Shown here: positions 44,798 through 56,279 of the stretch, in pieces
How positions within the stretch are numbered: position 1 is the first letter of the stretch
Layout of the letters: each line of letters begins with the position of its first letter
Source: Helichrysum umbraculigerum
Lineage: Eukaryota; Streptophyta; Magnoliopsida; Asterales; Asteraceae
Assembly: GCA_949592205.1 (NCBI GenBank)
Contig: CATIUR010000003.1
Location: 20,115,501-20,179,500 of the forward strand
DNA: 64,000 nt
Direction: 5' to 3'
Notes under the pieces: generated by a model
What the model saw: the letters and a program-made list of their open reading frames with translations, nothing else
Told to the model about the DNA's origin: nothing
The model's database searches: none
Program-made: the position numbers and the translations under genes

Positions 44798-45256
44798 TGA
44801 AAGTCCCGTTTCTGATCTTGGATCTGATCGGATCGTTTGATTGAATATATGAACGTATTAATCGAATCAAACACGCAATTCTCTATAATCTTTGTATATA
44901 TTCACAATTGAATAATCAAGATTACAAGATACAAACTCACAAACTCGTTTTCTCTCCTCCTCACACACAAAAACGGCTCTCCCACTTCTCTCAAAATGTC
45001 TAACCCTAAAACTGAATATAACACGCCTATTTATAGTGTAATCTGACCTACATGCGACACTAGCTAAGTGTCGCATGAACCGACCCGTGCGACACTAGCT
45101 AAGTGTCGCATAAACACTAATTCTGTGTATATATTCTATTTCACTATTCGTTTACAGACTCGCATATACACACTAAACATTATACATACGCATACTAATT
45201 GACTTTGACAATTACAAACGTTTGACCAACTGACTGACACACAAAATGTACCAACA
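44798..45256 (-). repeat. C2 LTR, right copy (5' LTR)
   Basis: 459 bases, matching 39491-39950 except for a block in the terminal 25-30 bases of U5 (44809-44825). TATA box at 45036-45027 on the minus strand. Confidence 0.92.
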
Positions 45257-45456
45257 AGGGAATATTTAAGGTGACATTATTTGTCTCGTTTTGCGTGATA
45301 AACGGATGTTTTTGGTGATTTTAACAGCAACGCTTATAATTAGACTACTTTGGTGATTTCCAGTAAATAATAGATGTTTTAAGATGTTTTCACCAAATAT
45401 AAGTCCAATAAGTGTTGAATAATGTGCCTAAAAACATGACTTTTTAGGTTACATCA
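45257..45456 (-). repeat. E2 left LTR, segment 4 (LTR start on minus strand)
   Basis: Matches 62687-62884. Minus strand starts TGATGTAACC at 45456. Confidence 0.92.
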
Positions 45457-47791
45457 AGTATCCCACACTTAGACGTTGCTTGTCCTCAAGCAACACATCC
45501 ATGCCCCGTGAAAAAGATATTTTAAAAAATGGTTTTGGGGTGAGTCAGAACATTTCTAAAAGTTATCATTTTCTCATACTCATATAATTGTTCTAAAAAC
45601 ATCAGGAAAGATAAGATAATTATTTCAGAAACAAGTAATGATTCTCTTTAAGCATACTTCCAAATCTCGTGATCTTGGAGTATACATGACCAGACGATCT
45701 CATTAAGGTGATCGCTCAATTCACTCAAGAGTGTTTCGGGTTACCTAACATTCTAAACAAAGAAATAGCTCAAATAGCCAGTCATGCAGTACTCATCGTT
45801 ATAAGCTTGATCGAGAATCGGATCTCCACCACTTAGGTGAGAACGATGCTAATTATCCCAAGACATTCAGGGGTTGTAATGTTTGTGAGGGTTAAGGGGT
45901 ATGATAGTGGAAATTTTGGGTGTAAGGGTGTTGCTTATCTTAGGACTCCTAAGGTCACGAAAAACTTAATTTAGAAATGGATGAAAGTAAAGTAGCTTTT
46001 GTCTTCTATCGGATCTTCTTCTTTTAGGGCGATACTTCGAAGCACTAAGCTTTATTTTTTATTTTTTATTTTTCTATTTTCTTTTTCTGATTTTCTCTTT
46101 TCTTTTTCTTTCAGAACTTCTTTGCCAGAGAACTTCCAAGGATTATTAAATGCAGAAGTCCTTCTTCTTATCTTTCTTCTTCGAGTCTTTTCATGGTGTC
46201 AATTTTTCACACCAAGGATCTTTCTTTTTCGGAGAACACGAGAGAGTAAGACAATTTGAAGGGATGTTTCTAAAAGCGTTTTTCATAACCTCAAAAATTC
46301 TAGGATAATTTTTTGGAAATATTTGGGAAAGTAGGGGTTTAACATGTGGGTTTATGAAACGAAAAGGTTTAGGCTCAACAGGGTTTACTAAGTGGATCAT
46401 CGATACTAAAAATGAGCATCGGAAAGGGTTTTGGGCTTGAAAGAGAAGGCTAAAAAGTGGGTTAAATCCTAAGGAATGTCAAGGTCATCTAATTGCACCT
46501 ATACTGCATACGGTACTCACCAATGCGGTCTCGAAGCGTATGTCAAGAGCAAGTTCTAATTCAGATATACATGCATCGGCACACACAAGAAATAAACAAT
46601 GTAGCATTAAAAATGAATGATTTTAAGGCTCAAGTCCTCACTGCAAATGGGTTGTATGTGCCTAGTCATGTTCTTATTAGATTATCATTTCTTGCTTAAG
46701 CAATTATTAACTTATTTTCCTTAGATTTAAAAACAATTTATTCATATTTTGAAAATGACTTCTCTTAAAAACATCAAAACTCAAAAATTCAGAGTTAATC
46801 GGGGGATTAAACTCGTTTTTCTTTTTGAAAATTGAAAAATTTTGAAAAATTTTAGAGGAACATTTTCTGTGTTAACTATTTTGAACTAAAATCATAAAAA
46901 CAAACTAAGGTATTCTATACCTGCTATCCCACACTTAGAGGAACATTGTCCTTAATGTTCTCTTGAGTTGAGATTATATAATCCCACACTTAGAGTTTGA
47001 ACATGTAAGAAAATGTTTCTCAAGTGTTTTGTTTTGGGCTAGAATCCCACACTTAGTGATAAGTTTAGGATAGAGTATAGACTACTTTTATTAACACATT
47101 AACAAAACAAATAAATACGAATCATGATAAAACAGATAAAAGAGGAAAGGATCAGATACTCCCCAAATAGTGAGCTGCATAGGAGCTGAGAATCTGAATT
47201 TACTGAAGGAGATGTTGCCAGGATCTTCTTCTGCATTTTTTTTGTGATGATCGGCTCGGCTCCAAGCGACTTGCAATTTCATCAAATCATCTTATGAATA
47301 GATCTCGTAGGTCTGAACACATTGGATGAAACCCTTTGTACAAACTCGGTTTTGTTTTTGCAAATGAAAAGAAATCACTGTCTCATATTTTTTAAAAGAT
47401 ATTTTCTACCACAATTCAGTTTTATAAAACATGCGTTTTTAAACGAGTTCGAGCATAATGCATAAAAGTAGTATGCAAGTACCTTAAATGCTCGAAACAC
47501 ATGGTTCATTTGTCATTTAAAATGATTTCCTGTTATCTGAGACGAGTGATTTATTTGCAGAATGAGTTGTATTTCAGAATATGTTTTGAAAACATTTGGG
47601 TTCATCCAAGTATGAAGGATAGTCAGAGATTTTCTTAACTTATCAATACTCTACTCTCTTTTACATCTTATTCTATGGGTTGCCTCCCAAGAAGCGCTGA
47701 TTTTAAAGTCGAGAGCCTGACTTTATTACACGGGTTGCCTCCCGAGAAGCGCTGCTGTTATAGTCGAGAGCTCGACTTTACTCCTTTGAGA
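45457..47791 (-). other. E2 3' noncoding region
   Basis: Polypurine tract (minus strand taagtgtgggatact, 45471-45457) next to the palindrome ttgcttgtcctcaagcaa (45476-45493). Three further tcccacacttag motifs lie at 46926-46939, 46981-46994 and 47044-47057. A stem-loop-like tctccaccacttaggtgag (45825-45843) resembles one in Y. Two copies of gggttgcctccc[a/g]agaagcg at 47677 and 47732 match a motif common downstream of Athila-type genes. The remaining ORFs show no domain. Confidence 0.7.
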
Positions 47792-48892
47792 TTAGGTGTT
47801 GGGGAAGGAGTTCCCAGGGCGAGTGATGGTGCTATTATGAGCCCTGGGTTGTGGGAATGTGTAGCGCGGAGGGTAGATCCTTTGGAAGTGGCATGCCATG
47901 GTTGAGATTAGATCTGGTGGTTCCATGGCATCCATTTTGAAGCTCCGGAAGTGATCTGAGGCAGTTCTGGATAGACCTAGCAATCCTTCGGAGATGTAAT
48001 CAACCGCTTTAGTGACTGGCCCGTTAGGATCAATCACTGTGGTTGTTCTTGTCTCGATGTTTTCCCTCATCGGATGCTTGAATCTGATGGAGGCCATAAG
48101 TGCCAGAAACTTAAACTTCAGATCTTCGAACTCTTTAGCGTAAGGATCTCCTCTGACTGTGCTTACATACTGGCACAAGCTACTAATTAGTTCTTCTTGA
48201 TAAAGGGTGAAAGGAAAGCCACAGTTTTTGAAAATATGAATCAATTTGTTTAATATCTCGCGATATCCTGCATGGAAGATAGACTCTGCTTTCTCGGCGT
48301 ATTCTGCATTCAATATCTCATGTAATCGAGTTATCAAAAAAATGACAACGTCGAGTAGAGATATATTTTTAACAATGATAGGTTGATTACGCCTGCTTTC
48401 GTCCCTAATGATGTACCCAAGCTCTTCGATTATCAATTTGAGATGATGTTCTAGAGTAGACTTAATGATAAATCGATTGCTTCCTTTGGTACTCAAGTGA
48501 TCTTTCTCAGCTAGCAAGTCAAGGAATGCCCGCAGATTTTTCATTACCATGAAGTCCGCATCTTCGATATTTCTTCTGATAGCACTCAACATTCCCATTT
48601 GTTTTGTAGAATAAGGAAATGCAGAACCCATGAGAACATCATACACCTTGCGGTATACTTGTTTTCATTCAATGTAGAAGAGTAGTTCTTCTGAGTTACT
48701 CCTTTCTTCCTTGAGTTGAGATTTGAGTTCATTGGCGAATGTTCTGATGCAGTGCCTAAGGTTGAGCGGATCTTGGGTTCCATTGCTAGCGAGATAGATA
48801 TCGGCTGCTCCTTCGATAACCGCTATCAGCCATTTTTGATGCAGAGAGTAGTTACTGGTAGAATTTCTGATAGCTGATGTTATAAGGTGAGG
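47792..48892 (-). pseudogene. E2 helical domain of unknown function, C-terminal part
   Basis: The end of the E2 polyprotein, continuing in frame from 57846 once B and one target duplication are removed. One TGA at 48667-48665 breaks it. It aligns along its length with ORF1 of B: IRTFANELKSQLKEE with FGESLETRIKEEE, GSAFPYS with HSAFPYS, DHLSTKGSNRFIIKST with DHLTDITPHRFIVTST, HIFKNCGFPFTLYQEEL with EIFKDSGLELTCVQNEV. The pattern of charged and hydrophobic residues suggests an all-helical protein. No catalytic motif, zinc site or membrane segment is visible. I do not recognise the family. It stands where reverse transcriptase would follow protease in a full element. Confidence 0.75.
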
Positions 48893-48897
48893 ATTAC

Positions 48898-50459
48898 TGA
48901 TGTCGCTTGTGAAAGCGCGTCTTGTTTTACAATTTATAAATAGAAATACCTAAATAATACTTTCAAGCAACCAGGCAAGAATACCCGATCATTTGTAAAT
49001 ATAGATTGGTAAGTCAAGTTCGAACACAGGGAAAAGGTGGAATATTTAATAATAGAAAATTAACAATTAACTAGAAAACAGTAAATAAGGGGTGCGTTTT
49101 AGTTCCGTGCGAACATTTTAGAAAACAATTGATTAAAATAAACAAACTTTAATAAAACTTAATTTAAAATTACCAATAAATATAATAATAAATCCTAATT
49201 GGAAGGAACAAGTAATTGTATAGTTAATGTCACTTAGATTCATATTTCCCGATTGATTACGTATTGATTATCTAATTGTGATTCCTTTAGATCAACTTAA
49301 TACCAAATTCTTCAATGAATACTAAGTCGAATATGAACTAGCCAACGTTTCGGGTCCAACTAATTCCTATAATCTAGGGTCCAACATGAAACACTGGTTC
49401 CAATGTCACAAGATGATCAGTCAATTGTGTGCCTTTCCCTAAATTATGCATTAAACATTCACAACGCCTTATAATTAACTCTATTGGTATGACTCAACAA
49501 TACCCAATAATTAACTTATTGTCTTGCTCATTTTAAAGTAAATTATTATTGTATACTCGACCTATCAGACTCAACGTATTTAGAGATAAATCAAAACCCT
49601 AAAGTTATGACCATCAATAGTTAATAACATTAAAGGAACTCAATCTCAACAACATTATTAACCACGTGAAGTAACAATAATAACTAGTTACCAATAAACA
49701 AGTGTCCACGAGCAATATAACCGTTTTCAATCAAATAACTTATTCAATACGCAATAACAATCGTTCCATAATCATAATCTAAGTTAAATAAACTACACAA
49801 TCACTTTGGATATTCAATTCATCATCAAAACAGAAATATTCAGATTCATTATATCAAATTCTTCAATGAAAATAAAGAAACGAAATATACCGAATCGATT
49901 AACGATGAACTACGAAAGATTAGAGCGAATTATCCTCGTTCCTTAACTTCCGTACCTCCAAACTAACCCTAAAATACGAAATTAGAACCCTAAAATACGT
50001 CTGAAACTGAAAGAAAATGAAAACCCTCTTAAAAACTGTCGAAATAAGGTTTTTATGCGTTTTTATACTTCTGTGATTTTTGATCCATACGGCGTATGGA
50101 TTTCCATACGGCGTATGGATTGATTTCAAGCCCAGCCCAGACTCGCGTAACCTGGGCCTCCACTGCTGCAATCCATACGGCGTATGGATTCCATACGGCG
50201 TATGGATGCTTTTTCCAGCCGATTTCTTGACTTTTCTTATTTCATTCTTTTCTTCGACTTCGGCTCTCATTATTCTTCAAATATGCATCATTTAGCTCGA
50301 TTATTGACTGTTTTCCGTTCCTTTTCCATAAACGCTCCATTTCCACATCTAATTGCAAATATGAACGAAATCAATATCAATTCTAAACAAAATGCAATAA
50401 AAACATTCAAGATTAGGGGTAAAATACTACTAAAATATAGTACTTTTGAGCGTTTATCA
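48898..50459 (-). repeat. B LTR, left copy (3' LTR)
   Basis: 1562 bases, minus strand TGATAAACGC to GACATCA. U3 holds the palindromes at 50083-50207; a TATA-like gtataaaaacg (50068-50058, minus strand) lies about 14 bases beyond the last one. The His-Thr-Pro-Tyr-Gly repeats in the small ORFs here are palindrome translations. Confidence 0.93.
50083..50207. repeat. ATCCATACGGCGTATGGAT palindromes (B left LTR)
   Basis: Four copies in two pairs: 50083-50101 and 50103-50120, 50171-50189 and 50190-50207. Repeated in the right LTR at 57464-57588. Confidence 0.95.
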
Positions 50460-50496
50460 AACATCCCCCACTTGAATCCTAGTTGTCCTCAAGTAG
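50460..50496 (-). other. Polypurine tract and flanking palindrome of B
   Basis: Minus strand aagtgggggatgtt (50473-50460) directly before the LTR; next to it ctagttgtcctcaagtag (50479-50496), an imperfect palindrome that also flanks the tract in Y and E2. Confidence 0.8.
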
Positions 50497-51900
50497 ACTA
50501 TCAATTCAAAAATCAACTTCTTGGGAAAACAGTCATCTCCATTAAACTAAACAACTAAAGTAGGAATTACACAACATCACCCGTCTTCAACCCAAATGTT
50601 TAAATTTAAAATTCTGTTAATTCTAAAAACAATTATTAAGAAACTATGAGATTTACAAAAACTGATCTACACATAGAGTTATTATTCTAAAACATCAAAT
50701 AGTTCACAATGATTACTGATATTGTTATCCACTTAAACAATCTATAATTGAATATTCGAGCTCAACTTATTATTATTTATGTAAATATTTCCTTAGACTC
50801 CCAAAAACTATATACTTTCATACTCATAATATGCCAATATTACATATCTTGAAATTTAATCAAAACAATCATTTTTCAAATCAAGACAGAGGTGATAGGT
50901 CCGTGCCTCAACACAACAAAGCAACATAACTTGATTTTGGTTTAGCAATAATGTTTTTAGTCAAACCATTGGTGACAGGTCTGTACCTTAGTACAACAAA
51001 GCGACTTAATTTGACCACATTTTAAAATTATGAGTTTTTAAACTCTTTTGCTCTTTTTCATTAAATATACTGACGGAGACCAGGTCTGTACTTTCGTACA
51101 ACAAAGGAAACAACACCCAGTATATCCCCAAATGATTATTAATTAAATTCCCAAAAATATGGCATATCACACATTACTAATATGAAAATTAAGACATACG
51201 TCATACATAGCTAAAATTCATCTAAAAGAAATATTTACTCCTTAATTATCATTTCTTAACAGTTCAAACATTCTCATATAAATCGCCTATCAATACATCA
51301 TATAATGAAGCTAAATAATATCTTTAATAGCTTAAGTTTTTAATTAAAAGTGTAGAAAATTTTAAATTTAACCTACAAAGTTACAAAATAATTATCCCTA
51401 GAAAACAAGAAATTTAAATGCAAAAATTTGATTGAAGAATGGGCAACTCATAACCTCCTAGTTACTCACCTTAATAAGATAACTATTAACTAAATTACAA
51501 AATCATATACTTATTAACAGAATAATAATGTGGAAATTTCACTTCTTTTCTCTCCCATCCCCCACTTAAAGATGTACAATGCCCTCATTGTACAAATAAT
51601 GACACTCTTAAAAGAAAACGGGAAAAAGAGAAAAGAACTTAGAACAGAAAAACTCCCCTGGAATAGTGTGCAGTTTAATGACAAGGATGATACGAATTTC
51701 CCACATCCTCTCGATTCAATTATTCGTTGCGCTGAACTTACTGCCAGCATGACACGTACTCACAACACAATTATGAGGGAACAATCAACAAACATAATTA
51801 AACAATACCAAATAAAAACAACCGAATTAAAAACAACCAAACCTAAAACTACCAATCCAACATAATTAATAAAACCTACAAAATAAAAACAGTCATAATA
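50497..51900 (-). other. B 3' noncoding module
   Basis: Blocks shared in order with C2 and C1: gattactgatattgttatccacttaaac (about 50712-50739); three hairpin-like copies near 50911, 50978 and 51085 (ggtctgtaccttagtacaac type); aattaagacatacgtcatac (about 51189-51208); cctatcaatacatcataatgaag type (51287-51310). The ORF at 51530-51865 on the + strand has no domain. Ends at a TAA microsatellite (51894-51929). Confidence 0.75.
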
Positions 51901-51967
51901 ATAATAATAATAAAACAATAATAATAATAGTGTCTGGAATCATAAACCAAATAGGATGAACATCATC

Positions 51968-53371
51968 CTAATCACTGTCGTCATCCTGGCGATACCGGTA
52001 CTGATGAGAAGGCGCTCCATACTCTGACTGCGATGGTGGTGGTGGTCGTGGCATGAACTCTGGTGGCATCTGGTACTGGAATGGCTGATATGTGGGTCCA
52101 GAAGGAAACTGACCAAACAACTGCTCAAACAAGCCATCCTGGTAGTCCAAGTGTGCACTGGTCTGATGGAAATGCTGTCTCTGCATCAGATCTATCTGAT
52201 CAAACCTCTGAGTCTGCTGTAACTGCATCTGATGCATCTGCTGAGACAACTGATCAAACTCTGTAGCATACCCTCTGTTACGGCCTCGTGCCGTACCTCG
52301 ACCTCTATCACTGCCACTCGTATCTCCTCTGGCTCTAGCCTGCCTCGACTGCAAAGTCTGTCCCACCGGAGTAATCGGAACCCAGTAATACATCTCTGCA
52401 GGACCTCCATACATGGTACATGGCTCAATGAGAGCAAACGCCTCCAACCGGCGTGCAGTCAACCAACCCATACTAGGCTGAACAAACGTGCATGAGCCCA
52501 TCTCATCCTGAGTAGCCAAACCAAGATATCTCGCCAATCGAGTAACAAAGTGACCTCCACACAAACTACTACCATCTCTAGTACCAGTAGCTCTCTTCGA
52601 CATCCACTTAGCCAACCTCCAAGGTACATTCACTAACATCTTCCTGATAATCGAGCTCAAATAAAACAAGTCAGGCCTCGAAACTTTCTCAGGCCCCTCC
52701 TTGCGACCCACAATGGTGTAAGTCAACAATCTGTGAATGAGTCGATGACGAGGATCTCGAATACGCGTGTAAGAAGGCGTCGAACTACCATAAGCACCCT
52801 GGGCAATAAACTGCCACTCCTGCTCAACTTCCAAGTCAGTGAGCTTCTTCACAACACCTGCAGAAATGTGGTTTAAAAAGTGAGGATTATCCAGCTCATT
52901 GGGCTCATAAAGCCCCAGTCCCAAAGCAAACTGAACCAAAGTCATCTGTCTAGGTTGTCCCCCTAGCTGGAAGAAAATGGAGTTCTCAGTCCATTGAGTC
53001 GACCTGGCATCAAACCTAAAAGTGATGTAAAACTCTACAACCAACTCTCTGTAGATATCCTCCCTGATACTGAATAACCGGGACCGAGCATAGGAAACAA
53101 ATCCAATGTTTCCATCCTCTAATACGTATGGAATAGCCAGTAAATTCCTAATGGCTTCAGCACCATTAGTAAACCCTTCTCTAGCAATCACATGCTCCAA
53201 AACATTCCAGTTAACAGCATCAAACACCTCAATAGACTGGCCAATATTGGAAGCCAGACGATCTCCAAACTGCATCCTAGCAGTCTCAGTATATGACCCA
53301 TGAAATGTGAGGTATCTATGTGATCTAATCAATGGGTTTCCCAAAGTCTCACCTCCTCGTGCTCTCCTGCT
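51968..53371 (-). CDS. B ORF2: Athila ORF1-like protein
   Basis: I favour the ATG at 53371 (MSSRRARGGETLG), since the nine upstream in-frame codons look non-coding; 467 codons. The globular part (about residues 20-330) resembles the ATHILA ORF-1 family (Pfam PF03078), with VVEFYITFRF, IFFQLGGQPRQMTLVQFALGLGLYE, HRLIHRLLTYTIVGRKEG and LFYLSSI. The tail is rich in Gln, Arg and Pro (a QQMHQMQLQQTQRF stretch). The role of this family is not established; it has been discussed as env-like, but I see no signal peptide or membrane segment. It is the last ORF before the polypurine tract and is fully open. Confidence 0.8.
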   Translation of the reverse strand, partial: SRRARGGETLGNPLIRSHRYLTFHGSYTETARMQFGDRLASNIGQSIEVFDAVNWNVLEHVIAREGFTNGAEAIRNLLAIPYVLEDGNIGFVSYARSRLFSIREDIYRELVVEFYITFRFDARSTQWTENSIFFQLGGQPRQMTLVQFALGLGLYEPNELDNPHFLNHISAGVVKKLTDLEVEQEWQFIAQGAYGSSTPSYTRIRDPRHRLIHRLLTYTIVGRKEGPEKVSRPDLFYLSSIIRKMLVNVPWRLAKWMSKRATGTRDGSSLCGGHFVTRLARYLGLATQDEMGSCTFVQPSMGWLTARRLEAFALIEPCTMYGGPAEMYYWVPITPVGQTLQSRQARARGDTSGSDRGRGTARGRNRGYATEFDQLSQQMHQMQLQQTQRFDQIDLMQRQHFHQTSAHLDYQDGLFEQLFGQFPSGPTYQPFQYQMPPEFMPRPPPPSQSEYGAPSHQYRYRQDDDSD

Positions 53372-54260
53372 AGACATGATAACTGCTAAACAAAACAATT
53401 GTTAATAATACTAAATAAGCAGTTAATTGCAAAAAGATCACTAAAATTTTCGGCAGCATTTCGGCTTAAAATTGAATAATCCACCATAAAGGTTTAGCCT
53501 AAAACTACCGCAACAATCAATTTCATTAACCTGAATTGCAATTTAAACAAAACTACCCACTATGCATACATGTATATACTTAAATAAATATTCCTGACAA
53601 TTGCATAATCAAATGTATTATAATAACTTGGTACCATTCTGAATATACGAAATTGCACAATCACTAAACTCGAGTATTAGCAACTAGCAAACATTCATAC
53701 AAACTCAAAATGAATTATTGTAACACAATTAATCAATATAACAATTTATCACATGACCGTAATCACAAACACGTGTGTACCAAACAAATATTTGCATTAA
53801 TCATCATGTGGTCAGAAAATTAATAAGCACTGAATTAAAATATAGCATAATTGAGCACAACTCATATTCTCAATTACTCCTCACTAACGAATAATCCAAA
53901 TAATCTCGAATATGCAATACAATTGAAAAACGAATATGATATTGCAATGCATATAGCAATTAGAACATAACTCAATCAAAACATGCCAATAATCATACGC
54001 GTATCCAAAATACCCAAAATTCTATCATAAACCCTAACTTCCAAACGAGCGAATTAAACAACGAAAATGAAAACGGGAAGTTATACCTTGAAGAGGAACG
54101 TGCGTGTAACACAAATATGCAAAAATGGCGATGAATGCGTTGCTGGAATTTCCATTTGGGGGTTGTGGAAGTGAAAACCGTAGGTGGTTTTTTTTTAGAA
54201 AAAGGGTTTTGGATGAAAAATGAGAAAGAAGGAGGCTGCTGGCGGTTTTCTGCATTTTTG

Positions 54261-54394
54261 ATCCATACGGCGTATGGATTCCATACGGCATATGGATTAA
54301 ATAGGCCCAAGTCAACTCATTAAACCCAGTCAACGGCCCAGTCCAGCGGCCCAATCAATCCATACGGCGTATGGATTCCATACGGCGTATGGAT
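54261..54394. repeat. Internal copies of the B palindrome
   Basis: Two pairs of atccatacggcgtatggat (54261-54297 with one change, 54358-54394) between ORF2 and ORF1, outside the LTRs. They lie upstream of ORF2 in the sense direction. Confidence 0.93.
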
Positions 54395-54814
54395 TGAAAA
54401 ATCTGAATTTTTCAATAAACGATTTTCAACCCAAATTTTAACCCAAATTCACCACTAACTTTATATAATCAAATTTCAAACCTGGATGATAATCACGACT
54501 TCAAAATCTTCACAATTCCACACTATAAAATAACAAAAATTAATAAACTTAGAAAAGAAAAATATTCAAAATAATACTAATATTCAAACCACACATTCAA
54601 AAACAAAAATCCAAACAAACAAAAGTCTAACATAATCCAAAACAAACCAAAATGTTAAAAATAATCCAATAGCATAAGGAATATAAAAGGAAATGAAATC
54701 ATGAAATTAGTTCAATGGATAGAGGACAAAGAAGCTCTTCATCATTTCAGTGACTACATTTTCAACCCCATTACCAAAAGTTGCAAAACTTTCTAAATGT
54801 CCATTGGTAACATA

Positions 54815-55918
54815 TTAAAGATAAACCAAATCCCAGCTGATTCCTTTTATCACCTTATTAATTACTCCCTCCGGTTCCAATACTAACTTATCACCTACCA
54901 GCTTATACTCACGATCGGGATGATTCTTCTCAAACTCACTCATAAACTCCAAACAATCTGCCACTATCCCAGCATGCTTACTCAGAAACGGTTCTTTCCT
55001 TAAACTTCTTATTCTAGTTTCAATCCTAGTAATTACCTCATTCTGAACACAAGTTAGTTCTAATCCCGAATCCTTGAAGATTTCAACCAATTTAGTGTAT
55101 ATTTCCACCATCCCATAGTGGAAATGCTCCCTCATAGTTAGAACCTTATTGTTATCAACTAAAACATCCAAGTTCAGTACCACATAAGTAGCCAAATCAA
55201 TATCACAATGAAGATGAATGAATTCCGGGTGTGGCCTTTCTTCCTCTTCCTTAGCAAAGTGATCCATTTTTGTCACCATTCCATGAAGATAGTAATGAAT
55301 AGTACTCGTAACAATGAACCGATGAGGTGTAATATCCGTCAAATGATCATCTGAATGTAGCAATCTAACCAACTCTCTCAAACTAATCCTAAATTCCTTG
55401 TCTGCTTCTGCCTTTGGATGACCAGTAGCCTCATACAGAGCCCTAAGCATACGGCCAAGACACGCGGTCTGATTTGCCGAATAAGGAAATGCAGAATGCC
55501 TCAAAATCTCATATATCTCCGTATATCTTTTCTTCTGAGCTGTGTAGAATTTCTCTTCCTCTTTAATCCTAGTTTCTAGAGATTCCCCAAAAGTAGTAAG
55601 GGCAATATAGAATTGCCTATCAATCCCATACTGACTCTTAATCACAGCTGCCTCTAACACATCATTTACCAAAACTCGCTGACTATCAGTAAAATCCACA
55701 GTGGACCTGCTAATAATCTCATAACTGAAAGGTATATCCCCTCTAAACTCCTCAAGTGCTGATAGCAACTCCTGACAAGATGAAGTAATAGGAACGGGAA
55801 TACACCCTAATTGGGTATAAGGAGGCACACTCTCGGCGGAACTAGCATCCGAAGTAACAGACTGATCCCTCTTAACCATGTTATTATCATTAGCATCACT
55901 TTCAAAACTCCTCGCCAT
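54815..55918 (-). CDS. B ORF1: helical protein of unknown function
   Basis: 367 codons, intact, ATG 55918 (MARSFESDANDNN). Residues 1-45 are polar and look disordered. Residues about 50-367 appear helical, with charged-hydrophobic alternation (FGESLETRIKEEEKFYTAQKKRYTEIYEIL) and the marker segments HSAFPYS (about 152), DHLTDITPHRFIVTST (about 203) and EIFKDSGLELTC (about 292). It is homologous to the C-terminal domain of the E2 polyprotein. No zinc knuckle, protease, nucleic-acid polymerase or membrane motif. First ORF after the primer site, where gag normally lies, so a structural or RNA-binding role is conceivable but only a guess. Confidence 0.75.
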   Translation of the reverse strand: MARSFESDANDNNMVKRDQSVTSDASSAESVPPYTQLGCIPVPITSSCQELLSALEEFRGDIPFSYEIISRSTVDFTDSQRVLVNDVLEAAVIKSQYGIDRQFYIALTTFGESLETRIKEEEKFYTAQKKRYTEIYEILRHSAFPYSANQTACLGRMLRALYEATGHPKAEADKEFRISLRELVRLLHSDDHLTDITPHRFIVTSTIHYYLHGMVTKMDHFAKEEEERPHPEFIHLHCDIDLATYVVLNLDVLVDNNKVLTMREHFHYGMVEIYTKLVEIFKDSGLELTCVQNEVITRIETRIRSLRKEPFLSKHAGIVADCLEFMSEFEKNHPDREYKLVGDKLVLEPEGVINKVIKGISWDLVYL

Positions 55919-56038
55919 TGGACAAACCTAAATAAAAATAAATCTAAAAATACAAAACACCACTAACGAAAAACAAGTTAGTTCACACAAAATAAACAAA
56001 AATTAAATAACATGTACAATTTTAAATAAATGTAACTC

Positions 56039-56070
56039 CAACCGGCGGACGGATTTCCATCCGCCGGTTG
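56039..56070. repeat. Near-perfect inverted repeat in B leader
   Basis: caaccggcggacgga and tccatccgccggttg around a short centre; a 32-base hairpin-forming site 148 bases after the ORF1 start codon in the upstream leader. Confidence 0.85.
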
Positions 56071-56255
56071 AAACTAAAACCCCAAAAGTTTAACAATTTA
56101 AAAGTTAATTAGTTTCAACCAGTGAATTACTGAAAACAAATTACAAACTTAATTAACTTATTAAAACAACTTTACTGAAATTAATTAACAAAAGTAACTG
56201 TTAAAAAGAAAGAATTAAAAATTATTAATTTCTATTCAAATAAACACAACCGCAA

Positions 56256-56273
56256 TCCCCGGCAGCGGCGCCA
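56256..56273 (-). other. Primer binding site, tRNA-Asp (B)
   Basis: The + strand tccccggcagcggcgcca lies six bases from the LTR at 56280. Confidence 0.88.
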
Positions 56274-56279
56274 AAAACT

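Larger units (their letters stand above)
39491..45256 (-). mobile_element. C2: gag-only Sirevirus derivative
   Basis: LTRs 39491-39950 and 44798-45256, target duplication aggga (39486-39490, 45257-45261), tRNA-iMet primer site and polypurine tract. Internal region: array-rich leader, one long gag and a noncoding module. Pol is missing: sequence runs from the gag acceptor signature (41604) into an A tract that in C1 follows pol. The LTRs are nearly identical except for a changed block in the last 25 bases of U5. It would need Pol from a Sirevirus such as C1. Confidence 0.93.

Noticed and set aside
49920..50270. Protein with HTPYGIHTPYG repeats (also 57301-57651, 53993-54354)
   Set aside because: The repeats are translations of the LTR palindromes, and the frame is present on both strands.
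52063..52495. Plus-strand ORFs opposite B ORF2
   Set aside because: Shadows of ORF2; the minus-strand frame is longer and has family similarity.
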